Assembly: GCA_028682915.1 (NCBI GenBank)
Contig: JAJRAN010000092.1
Coordinates: forward strand, 1 to 41,171
DNA length: 41,171 bases
DNA from: Methanomassiliicoccales archaeon
GTDB taxonomy: Archaea; Thermoplasmatota; Thermoplasmata; Methanomassiliicoccales; UBA472
Reading direction: 5' to 3'
Positions 25,674-31,911 of this stretch are shown here, piece by piece (the stretch's first letter is position 1; each line of letters starts with the position of its first letter). The notes beneath the pieces were generated by a model. That model saw only the letters and a program-made list of their open reading frames with translations, did not search any database and was not told the origin of the DNA. Position numbers and translations under genes: made by a program.

Positions 25674-26882
25674 ATGCCAACCCTTATTAGGGGATTGGAG
25701 CCAAGTATTTTCGGTCGGATGATGTTTGGGCAGGATCAACCTTTGGGGCTGTCAGAGGAGGAGAAGAAGGAACAGACCAGAAGGAAGAGACCGAATTACG
25801 ACTCTAGAAATCAGCTAGCTTTCGACATCTTGGCGGAGTTCGGAACAATCACTTCTCACGCGATTTCTGAAATCACGGGAGGGAAGAATGAGGAGATTAT
25901 TGTAAGGACCGAGACACGAAATGCCATATTGGCTTCGATTCTGAACATCAAGAATCGAATGGCACCGGAGAACTGCAATCGGATCATACTATCCTATATC
26001 ACCTGCTGGCCCAATCACATTATGGGTTTGGACCAAAGAGTAGAGACAACTCCGAACGGAGGTAGATGGATGGCAATCACCTGCCCTTGGTCTAGAGCCA
26101 CGAACGCGCTCTGCTGTAAAACGGGCATGTTTGCTAGCACTGCAACGGAACTTCTTACGCCGGGATACTTCGCATTGAACACAAAAAGGTTGTCTCGAGG
26201 AGATGGAACATGTGAAGTGATTATTGCCAAGAACGGAATGGATCCATATCAGATTCTGAATGAACCATGCATCTACGAACCTTTGCCTCCGTCGTTGGAT
26301 TTGGAGGAGATGGTCCTATGGAACCATTCATACATGGGTGGTATGTGGACCCTATTGTTGAAGAGCATGCTGGAAGAGTTCGACCGCGATATTGTCATGA
26401 ACGCTCTTACCTCGAAATTCAAGGAGATTGCGAGGGATTTTTCTAAAAGGATAATTAGGGAATATGGAATTTCTATCGAGGACCTGGATTCTGTGGTGGA
26501 AGGGTTCGATTCTTTTCATTCAGGCTTCTTGAAGAAGAGCAGACATAAGAGGACCACAGACGGATTCACGATTACGACTGATGAATGTCCTTACTCCGGT
26601 GAGCCTTACGAGGTGTGCGTACTCTTCCAATCGTTCTATGATGGACTCATAGCGGAAATAGATTCAGAAGTCACGATGAAATGCTCATCGAGTATGACCA
26701 AGGGCGACAAGACCTGCCATTGGGCGATAAGGAAGAAGGAGGAGGCCAAGGGACAGAAATCTAAGGAGGAACCATCTCAGGACAATCCCATCAAGCGTCT
26801 GACTAACAAGTTTATAGATGGGGAAATCACCGAAGAGGAATTTAGGAAGAAACTCTCGGTGTTGAAGGAACTCAAACTCTAG
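25674..26882 (+). CDS. Unknown protein with a duplicated three-cysteine domain and C-terminal SHOCT-like tail
   Basis: The ~402-residue protein (ATG 25674; the frame extends to GTG 25617 but that stretch is repeat R1) has no signal peptide. Two halves carry the same pattern with identical spacing: CPWS-x6-C...GDGTC in the first and CPYS-x6-C...GDKTC in the second, i.e. Cys, Cys 10 later and Cys 33 after that, with the Gly-Asp pair also in register. This indicates an ancient tandem duplication of a metal- or cofactor-binding domain. The pattern loosely recalls V4R or thiazoline-carboxylate hydrolase-like folds, but I cannot assign it. The last ~30 residues (NPIKRLTNKFIDGEITEEEF and on) look like a SHOCT motif. 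The gene is AT-richer than its surroundings and flanked by repeats R1 and R2, so it is probably acquired. Confidence 0.65.
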   Translation: MPTLIRGLEPSIFGRMMFGQDQPLGLSEEEKKEQTRRKRPNYDSRNQLAFDILAEFGTITSHAISEITGGKNEEIIVRTETRNAILASILNIKNRMAPENCNRIILSYITCWPNHIMGLDQRVETTPNGGRWMAITCPWSRATNALCCKTGMFASTATELLTPGYFALNTKRLSRGDGTCEVIIAKNGMDPYQILNEPCIYEPLPPSLDLEEMVLWNHSYMGGMWTLLLKSMLEEFDRDIVMNALTSKFKEIARDFSKRIIREYGISIEDLDSVVEGFDSFHSGFLKKSRHKRTTDGFTITTDECPYSGEPYEVCVLFQSFYDGLIAEIDSEVTMKCSSSMTKGDKTCHWAIRKKEEAKGQKSKEEPSQDNPIKRLTNKFIDGEITEEEFRKKLSVLKELKL

Positions 26883-26922
26883 TCGTCGTTCGTCGTCGCC
26901 GTGGATGCCGTGAGGTCCGAGT
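26883..26922 (+). repeat. Degenerate direct repeat R2
   Basis: It consists of TCGTCGTTCGTCGTCG and then the core GGATGCCGTGAGGT (26903-26916), in the same orientation as R1 and 1283 bases from it. It starts directly behind the stop codon of the duplicated-domain gene and separates it from a convergent gene pair. Confidence 0.7.
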
Positions 26923-26939
26923 TATAGGTTGGTAAAAAA

Positions 26940-27161
26940 TCATAAATCATATTCGAACTGGACTAGCCTGCAATTTTTACAGCGTAATGCTCTTGGACTT
27001 ACGTAGCTTTTCCACCATCGTTGAGCCTTAACAAGCGGAATCAGATCGTCTTTCGTTCCACCCTGAGAATGAGCCCAACATATTCCTGAGGGATAGGCGC
27101 CATCCATCGGCGCATAGAGAAATCCTTCCTCCATCTCCATCCCGCACTTAGGGCACTTCAT
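26940..27161 (-). CDS. Small zinc-ribbon protein, DUF6487-like
   Basis: This 73-residue protein has an N-terminal CPKCGMEMEEGFL and a C-terminal CKNCRLVQFEYDL. The four cysteines would hold one zinc. The pattern 'CPxCGxxMExGxL ... CxxC' is like DUF6487/PF20097 domains, whose function is unknown. The start at 27161 abuts the stop of the upstream gene (27162), so both are one transcript. The pair lies between repeats R2 and R3. Confidence 0.65.
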   Translation of the reverse strand: MKCPKCGMEMEEGFLYAPMDGAYPSGICWAHSQGGTKDDLIPLVKAQRWWKSYVSPRALRCKNCRLVQFEYDL

Positions 27162-27695
27162 TCAGCTCGTCCCTGGATGCTGAGCGAGGTATTGGTCGAT
27201 CTTCTGCAATTGGAGCAAAGATATGTCCATCGTCGCATTCTTCTGCCAGGTGTACCCAGGGAAAGATTGTGTTTGCACCCATGCCGTTACATAGCCCCTT
27301 ACGAATATTACTCCTGGCAATGATGATCCTTGCGGGTAGTAAATTGCCATATCTCCCAGAGAAATATTATCATAGCTACCCGCGACACCAGAGCGCCACC
27401 TAATGAATGCATTATGGCTATCGTTCGTTGAGTTGAACACGTCGATTCGGAGATAGAGGGCAATAGTGTCATTGCCGAGATTCGCATGGCAGATCGAGCT
27501 TTCATTCACCTGGTCCATAGGGAATTGAGAGGCACCGTCCCATTGCCATCCTGGCCCGAGGTCGCTCGACTGAAGGGCCATCTGCTCGGCGGGAGAAGTT
27601 TCTGGAGGTTGATTAGATAGAACGTAAATACCTGAGGCCAAAACGGTGATTGCCACAATCAAAGCCGCAGCAATCTTTTGACGCTTTGTAATCAT
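27162..27695 (-). CDS. Membrane-anchored extracellular protein of unknown function
   Basis: This 177-residue protein has a basic start (MITKRQK) and a single hydrophobic segment at residues ~8-27 (IAAALIVAITVLASGIYVL) that acts as a signal anchor. No lipobox is seen. The outside part is rich in Asn/Ser/Thr with several N-x-S/T sites (NESS, NSTNDS, NISL, NATMD), as in archaeal surface proteins, and ends LLQLQKIDQYLAQHPG. I do not recognise the family. It is cotranscribed with the downstream zinc-ribbon gene and sits in the cassette-like island. Confidence 0.6.
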   Translation of the reverse strand: MITKRQKIAAALIVAITVLASGIYVLSNQPPETSPAEQMALQSSDLGPGWQWDGASQFPMDQVNESSICHANLGNDTIALYLRIDVFNSTNDSHNAFIRWRSGVAGSYDNISLGDMAIYYPQGSSLPGVIFVRGYVTAWVQTQSFPGYTWQKNATMDISLLQLQKIDQYLAQHPGTS

Positions 27696-27740
27696 CCAAC
27701 TCCCTTATCGCATTCGGGTCCAGGATATTTAGAACTTGCA

Positions 27741-27765
27741 GGGGTCCGTGAGGTTAGGGCTAACT
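27741..27765 (+). repeat. Degenerate direct repeat R3
   Basis: CCGTGAGGT (27746-27754) followed by TAGGGCT matches R1 (CCGTGAGGTTCAGGCT) at 14 of 16 bases; the left part of the repeat is not conserved. It has the same orientation as the other copies. A bulged hairpin (27798-27818) lies ~40 bases downstream. Confidence 0.5.
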
Positions 27766-27827
27766 CAATTATTTTGTAAGTGCAATGGGTTTGCCCGGGC
27801 TGGCAAGACTGCCTAGCCATCAGGTCG

Positions 27828-28133
27828 TTAGTAAGATTCAATAAGATCTTTTTGTGCATTTACTGAGTTGAAACCTTTTTCCTTCTTTTTCACTTGGCTC
27901 ATGAACGCATCTTTTCCCTCAATATAAGTTCCAATGCCCTTTCCATCCTTTTGTTCATAAAATCGCATATTGCCGATACCGCAAGGAGTAATTTCACCAC
28001 ACCAATTGCAACGAACCGTTGTTCCCACGAGTGTGGAAGTGAAAAAGGCCTTAGCCGTATCAAATTGAATCCGCGAATTAGCCCACTGGTCACATACTGT
28101 ACACCGGATTTCACAAGGTGTTAAATCGGTCAT
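27828..28133 (-). CDS. Small zinc-binding protein of unknown function
   Basis: This 101-residue protein has two Cys-x2-Cys knuckles: CTVC near residue 11 and CNWC near residue 42, plus single cysteines at 7 and 51. The pattern suggests a zinc ribbon. The C-terminal half is Lys/Gly-rich without known motif. No neighbour suggests a role; it is the only gene between repeats R3 and R4. Base composition is AT-rich like the rest of the island. The existence of the gene is supported mainly by the metal-binding pattern. Confidence 0.5.
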   Translation of the reverse strand: MTDLTPCEIRCTVCDQWANSRIQFDTAKAFFTSTLVGTTVRCNWCGEITPCGIGNMRFYEQKDGKGIGTYIEGKDAFMSQVKKKEKGFNSVNAQKDLIESY

Positions 28134-28170
28134 TAGGCGGGGGAAATCTCAAAAACATATATCAAACTGC

Positions 28171-28203
28171 TTGTTGTGATGGATGCCGTGAAAGTAACGA
28201 GCT
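28171..28203 (+). repeat. Degenerate direct repeat R4
   Basis: It has TTGTTGTGAT then GGATGCCGTGA (28181-28191) and AAGTAACGAGCT, in the same orientation as R1-R3. It marks the change from the AT-rich island to GC-rich sequence and lies just beyond the shortened 3' end of the GNAT gene. Confidence 0.6.
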
Positions 28204-28261
28204 GTGAGCGATGCTGAGACGCCAGAATTTCGTCCCCCATCCTGCTGGATATGTCAGGATC

Positions 28262-28639
28262 TCACATCGCCCCCGCTGCTTCCCTCCATGCATTGGAAGA
28301 AACGTCGATCGAGGTCGAGCCAGTAGCGTCCAGCACTTTCGCGACCGCCTCATAGCCATAGCCCTTCCCCCGCTCCTCCCGGACAAGGTAATATTCGATT
28401 ATGTTGAGCGGATCGGACTTGCGGCTCACCAACGAGTATCCGATGACCTTGCCACGGACCTCGAAGAGGAACGCCACGGAATCGGAGCGCAAATGCCGTC
28501 GCATCCTATCCTTCAGCTGCTCGATATCGACGCCTTCGTCTTGCCGTTGCTCTTGGCTGCGTTGAAGGCTCATGGCCGCAAGCGCGTCCAGGTCATCCTC
28601 CGATCCGCGCCGAAGGCGAATTCTCTCTTCCTCGACCAT
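28262..28639 (-). CDS. GNAT-family acetyltransferase, apparently shortened at the C-terminus
   Basis: This 125-residue protein has GNAT elements in order: RLRRGSEDDLDALAAM, a FLFEVRGKVIGYSLV strand pair, and the acetyl-CoA site YYLVREERGKGYGYEAV (R-x2-G-x-G variant). The end (IDVSSNAWREAAGAM) stops where relatives usually continue with an 'Asn-x2-Ala-x2-Phe-Trp ... Gly-Phe' helix and strand. A GTKFWR segment occurs in another minus-strand frame just downstream, so a frameshift or island insertion may have removed the natural end. It might still be functional. Substrate unknown. Confidence 0.6.
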   Translation of the reverse strand: MVEEERIRLRRGSEDDLDALAAMSLQRSQEQRQDEGVDIEQLKDRMRRHLRSDSVAFLFEVRGKVIGYSLVSRKSDPLNIIEYYLVREERGKGYGYEAVAKVLDATGSTSIDVSSNAWREAAGAM

Positions 28640-28753
28640 GCGGTAAGAATGCCATCAGGGCATATAGCATCTCTTGATGCCCCGATTGTGCTCTGAGTGG
28701 CAAGATCGTCAATGCCACTCACTTGGCCACTTCGACAACGCAACAACATTTCG

Positions 28754-29803
28754 TTATTTCGCTGTCTTCTCAGCCACGACCTTGAGGCTCTCCACGGGGA
28801 GGCCCTTGTACTGCTTCTTGCTGATCCCTTTGTTCTCGATGACATTCTTGATCCGAAAGCCGGCAGTGGTGATGAGGCCCAGATAATCGTTTTTGAGGAT
28901 CGCTCCTCCTACACACCCAGATATGAGGTCCTCGTCTGCTCTTTGCGCCTCCGTGAGCTCTTTGAGTAGAACCATGTCGGACAGGTACATCTTACCACCT
29001 GTTTTGAGCACCCGGTACGCCTCCTTGAAAGCTTTCGATTTGTCCGGTACCAAGTTGATCACGCAATTGCTCATCACTATGTCAATGGACCCATCAGTTA
29101 TCGGAAGGTCCTCGATATCCCCATACCTGAACTCTACATTTGTGAAGCCGTTCTTCGTGGCATTCTTTCTAGCTTTGTTGATCATTTCTTCTGTGAAGTC
29201 TACCCCTATCACCTTCCCGTTCTTGCCGACCCTATTGGCGGCTAGGAAAGCGTCCATACCCGCCCCGCTCCCAAGATCCAGTACGGTGTCTCCCTTTTTC
29301 ATATCGCCCAAAGCTCCAGGGTTCCCACATCCCAGACCGAGATTCGACTCCGGAACCGAGCTCAATTCCTTTTTCGAATAGCCGAGGGTTGCCGAGATTT
29401 GCATCGGGGTTTGCACCTTATCCCCACAGCAATCGGAGCTGCAGCTACAAGAACCGCCATCCACGGCGATCTTGCTATATTTCTTCTTTACGATCCGCTT
29501 GATCTCCTTGCCAGAAAGCTTTGGAGCTTCACAACATTGGTCCTTCTCTTCAATTCCCCAGGCGATAAGCTGGTCCCGGGTCTCATCATCTTTTATGCTA
29601 TAGATCAAATTCCGACCCTTTTTCTTGGATTTTACTATTCCTGCTTCTGAGAGCACTTTCAAATGGCGAGAGATGGTGGTCTGGTCTTTATTCGCCTCAG
29701 TGAACTCGCAAGCGCATCGTTCGTTCTTTATAAGAAAGCCGACAATCGTCAATCTGGTCTCGTCACCGAGGGCCTTGAATACCTTTGCTTTGTCCGCGAT
29801 CAT
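28754..29803 (-). CDS. arsM: ArsR-ArsM fusion: arsenic-responsive regulator joined to arsenite S-adenosylmethionine methyltransferase
   Basis: The 349-residue protein starts with an ArsR/SmtB winged helix: VFKALGDETRLTIVGFLIKN, a CACEF metal-site segment and TTISRHLKVLSEAGIV. It continues with a Cys-rich linker (CSCSSDCCGD) into ArsM, with SAM motif VLDLGSGAGMDAF and the hallmark As(III)-binding cysteines Cys247 (SNCVINL) and Cys297 (SGCVGGA). It would methylate arsenite and probably sense it. ATG 29803 is preferred: the frame continues to 29842, but those codons (MHTYVYMYIYARN) are only the translation of the AT-rich palindrome at 29811-29840. The gene stands alone, with no arsB/acr3 nearby. 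Confidence 0.9.
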   Translation of the reverse strand: MIADKAKVFKALGDETRLTIVGFLIKNERCACEFTEANKDQTTISRHLKVLSEAGIVKSKKKGRNLIYSIKDDETRDQLIAWGIEEKDQCCEAPKLSGKEIKRIVKKKYSKIAVDGGSCSCSSDCCGDKVQTPMQISATLGYSKKELSSVPESNLGLGCGNPGALGDMKKGDTVLDLGSGAGMDAFLAANRVGKNGKVIGVDFTEEMINKARKNATKNGFTNVEFRYGDIEDLPITDGSIDIVMSNCVINLVPDKSKAFKEAYRVLKTGGKMYLSDMVLLKELTEAQRADEDLISGCVGGAILKNDYLGLITTAGFRIKNVIENKGISKKQYKGLPVESLKVVAEKTAK

Positions 29804-29810
29804 GTTCCTT

Positions 29811-29840
29811 GCATATATGTACATATATACATATGTATGC
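29811..29840 (-). promoter_or_regulatory. Imperfect palindrome before arsM, probable ArsR operator
   Basis: A 30-base ATATGTACATATATACATATGT-like stretch is symmetric at 22 of 30 positions and includes the perfect palindromes TGTACA and ACATATGT. It lies 8-37 bases before the arsM ATG, overlapping any start-proximal promoter. The ArsR domain of the encoded protein is the likely ligand (inference). Confidence 0.5.
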
Positions 29841-29946
29841 ATCTCCGAAGGTAGGAGCCTTAAATAATTGGTTTGACTGGGGATTACAATTTCTTATTGT
29901 ACACCTTCAATCAGATCTGGAAGCTGAGGAGGAATTGGAAATAGGA

Positions 29947-29965
29947 AATGAAAAGAGGTTTCATT
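29947..29965 (-). terminator. Hairpin behind the heliorhodopsin gene
   Basis: A perfect 7-bp stem AATGAAA / TTTCATT with a 5-base loop lies 18 bases after the heliorhodopsin stop. The following minus-strand sequence is T/C-rich but has no long T run, so this is only a candidate terminator. Confidence 0.35.
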
Positions 29966-29982
29966 GTGTTTGAGCTTGTGCA

Positions 29983-30810
29983 TCACGCCCTAGCCTGGAT
30001 TCCGAAGAATAATGTCCATGCCAGCAAGGACTTGGACACCAAGCTTAGGATGATGTAGCCCCTCTCTCCGGTAAGGTAGTCCGCCCACCTGCCCTTCTTC
30101 CTGTACTGCAGGACCATGTTGATCGGGAAGCTGATCCAGAACAGCACAAGGGTGGCGGTAGCGATGTACACAAAGTCTGGGATGTTGCCAGAGTTATCCA
30201 TCGCTGCCCCGAAGAAGTACATGAGCACGGCGACCCAGGCGATTGCACCGACGATAGAACCGAAAATGAAATTCGTCCAATCCGTCTTCTTCGTGTACTG
30301 ATTCTGCAACTCCATGGACAGGCCGAACAGGTTCATGGCGGCATTACAGCCAATTAGCAGGATGATCGCAGCCGCATCGTTGAGCCCGCTCAGGAGAGCG
30401 ATAATCACGATCATCAACGATGAAGATATGGCGTACTCGTACCATCGGGCCGGGTTCATGCCCTTGCTCAGGTTCCTGACGTACCATTTGTAGCCGAAGG
30501 TGGCCACCGAGTAATGGGCGATCGCCGACATGAACATGAAAGCCGCAATCATCGGTCCCAGGGGTACCTCGAATAGGGTTGCTTGGTTAGGAATCGGCCC
30601 AACTCCCTCCTGGAACTTGAAGAAGTTGGTGGTGATAGGCACCCAGACCTCCTCGGTCAGAGCAAGCATGATGATACCTTGGATCAGATGCAAAGTACCC
30701 ATCACCAGGTTCCATTTCTTCAATTTTAAGTATTTCGGATCGCTAGGATTCGCCTCAACATTGGTTCCCTCAACCAAATACTCACCTTGGGGGAGATTTA
30801 AAGGCACCAA
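29983..30810 (-). CDS. Heliorhodopsin
   Basis: This 275-residue protein has seven hydrophobic segments and the heliorhodopsin signature. The retinal lysine is Lys260 in LVSKSLLAW (helix 7) and the counterion is Glu125 in ARWYEYAISSSLM (helix 3). His41 (GTLHLIQG) and His99 (AIAHYSV) correspond to His23 and His80 of the 48C12 protein. Heliorhodopsins are light-sensing retinal proteins with inverted topology (N-terminus inside) and mostly no pumping activity; their role is debated. No retinal synthesis gene is in the window. The start is weak: TTG 30810 or GTG 30807, the latter giving 274 residues. A TATA-like element (30844-30854) precedes it, and it is divergent from the YkgJ-like gene. Confidence 0.95.
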   Translation of the reverse strand: MVPLNLPQGEYLVEGTNVEANPSDPKYLKLKKWNLVMGTLHLIQGIIMLALTEEVWVPITTNFFKFQEGVGPIPNQATLFEVPLGPMIAAFMFMSAIAHYSVATFGYKWYVRNLSKGMNPARWYEYAISSSLMIVIIALLSGLNDAAAIILLIGCNAAMNLFGLSMELQNQYTKKTDWTNFIFGSIVGAIAWVAVLMYFFGAAMDNSGNIPDFVYIATATLVLFWISFPINMVLQYRKKGRWADYLTGERGYIILSLVSKSLLAWTLFFGIQARA

Positions 30811-30820
30811 TATTTAGCTG

Positions 30821-30884
30821 TTCGCACATTCAATCAAATCGAACGATATAATTGTCTGAGTGCGAAGCGACGAAGTATATAATC
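30821..30884. promoter_or_regulatory. Divergent promoter region of heliorhodopsin and YkgJ-like gene with an inverted repeat
   Basis: TTCGCAC (30821-30827) and its exact complement GTGCGAA (30860-30866) flank the heliorhodopsin TATA-like box (30844-30854). A second TATA-like box for the plus-strand gene, GTATATAAT, is at 30875-30883 and predicts a start near 30905. The arrangement fits a shared operator. Confidence 0.45.
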
Positions 30885-30914
30885 TAAGCTGATCGCTTGT
30901 TAGGGAGAAAGGAA

Positions 30915-31304
30915 ATGAGGTGCGCTAGGTGCGGGGACTGCTGCAAGGAGACCTCGATGGAGCTCTCCGAAGAGGACATCCTCAGGTTGATCGGCCTTGG
31001 TTTTAAAAGGGAGAACATATGCGTAATCGGCGAGGACGGCCTAGCGAGATTGCGGAATATCAAAGGCCAATGCGTTTTCCTGTCTAAGGACGCGAAGACC
31101 TGCACGGTCTACAGGAATCGCCCTAAAGGGTGCATGATCTACCCTGTAAACTGCGATCATGAGGGCGAGGTCTTCGTGGATGAATTCTGCAGGGCGAGGG
31201 GGACAATTTCTAAATCGGAACTCCGGCGAAAAAGCCGCACGATAAAGAAGCACCTGGATATAATCGATGAGGAAGCAAAAATACGCAAACGTTCGCCTGA
31301 ATGA
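30915..31304 (+). CDS. YkgJ-family cysteine-cluster protein
   Basis: This 129-residue protein has the YkgJ pattern: CARCGDCCKETSMEL at the start, GQCVFLSKDAKTCTVYRNRPKGCMIYP in the middle and a late cysteine in DEFC. Such proteins are thought to bind zinc or an Fe-S cluster; function is unknown. The ATG at 30915 follows GGGAGAAAGG and lies ~10 bases behind the predicted transcript start; a TTG at 30897 is in frame but would precede it. It is divergent from heliorhodopsin, so shared control is possible. Confidence 0.8.
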   Translation: MRCARCGDCCKETSMELSEEDILRLIGLGFKRENICVIGEDGLARLRNIKGQCVFLSKDAKTCTVYRNRPKGCMIYPVNCDHEGEVFVDEFCRARGTISKSELRRKSRTIKKHLDIIDEEAKIRKRSPE

Positions 31305-31359
31305 ATCGTCGTCGGTCCTAATATCCATAGATAGAAAAATGAAGGGAAGGCCGCCCCCA

Positions 31360-31869
31360 TTACCAAGAATTGTGGTGGATTCTATTCTGTTGGAATCGGT
31401 CCACGTGTGCGGTGTCCTTCGCCGGGTAGCCCAATGGGATGAGGCAGAGGGGGGTGATGTGGTCAGGGAGCCCGAAGTGCTTCTTGAACGCCTGCACCCT
31501 CTCCGGGATGGGGTAGATGCCGGTCCAGACCGAGCCGACGCCTAATTCGCGAGCAGCCAGGAGTATGTTCTGAGCGGCTGCGGAGCAGTCCTGTACCCAG
31601 AAGCCAGGGTATTTCTCCTTGGTGGCATCGCCGCAGACCAGTATGGCCACCTGGGCCTCCTTGCACATCTTGGCGTTGGGGTTTATGCCGGTTATGCTGT
31701 CGAGCTTCTTCCGGTCATCGATGACCAGGAACTGCCATGGCTGCTCGTTCCCCGCCGAGGGCGCGGACATGGCCGCGCGGAGCAGCTCCTCGATGACCCC
31801 CTTGGGGATGGGTTTGTCCAAGTAGCTTCGTACGCTCCTTCTGGTTCGGATAGCCTCCGACGTGTTCAT
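31360..31869 (-). CDS. Nitroreductase-family flavoprotein
   Basis: This 169-residue protein has the FMN-binding nitroreductase fold: RTRRSVRSYLDKPIP at the start (phosphate-binding arginines), AMSAPSAGNEQPWQFLVI, and AAAQNILLAARELGVGSVWTG with the Gly-rich FMN segment, then LIPLGYPAKD. It reduces nitro, quinone or other electron-poor substrates with NAD(P)H; the true substrate is unknown. Length is at the short end of the family. It lies 43 bases before the radical SAM gene on the same strand. Confidence 0.9.
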   Translation of the reverse strand: MNTSEAIRTRRSVRSYLDKPIPKGVIEELLRAAMSAPSAGNEQPWQFLVIDDRKKLDSITGINPNAKMCKEAQVAILVCGDATKEKYPGFWVQDCSAAAQNILLAARELGVGSVWTGIYPIPERVQAFKKHFGLPDHITPLCLIPLGYPAKDTAHVDRFQQNRIHHNSW

Positions 31870-31911
31870 CGTCAGCCCGATGAGATGCCGTCCGAGAAAA
31901 CCCTTTCGATT

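Noticed and set aside
26883-26900. A CRISPR or short tandem repeat from the GTC-GTC-rich stretch
   Set aside because: Only a few imperfect triplets are present with no spacer array; it is treated as part of repeat R2.
28171-28230. Repeat R4 as a C/D box guide RNA
   Set aside because: GTGATGG and CTGA-like boxes can be picked out, but the same boxes are not kept in R1-R3, so a guide RNA does not explain the repeat family.
25484-28262. A duplicated tRNA-Leu 3' end as an att site on the far side of the island
   Set aside because: I looked for a copy of the T-arm/acceptor sequence (GGTTCAAATCCCTTC) near the island's right end and did not see one, so integration at the tRNA is not supported.
29804-29842. 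N-terminal extension of ArsM to the upstream start
   Set aside because: The extra 13 residues are the translation of an AT-rich palindrome that is better explained as an operator.
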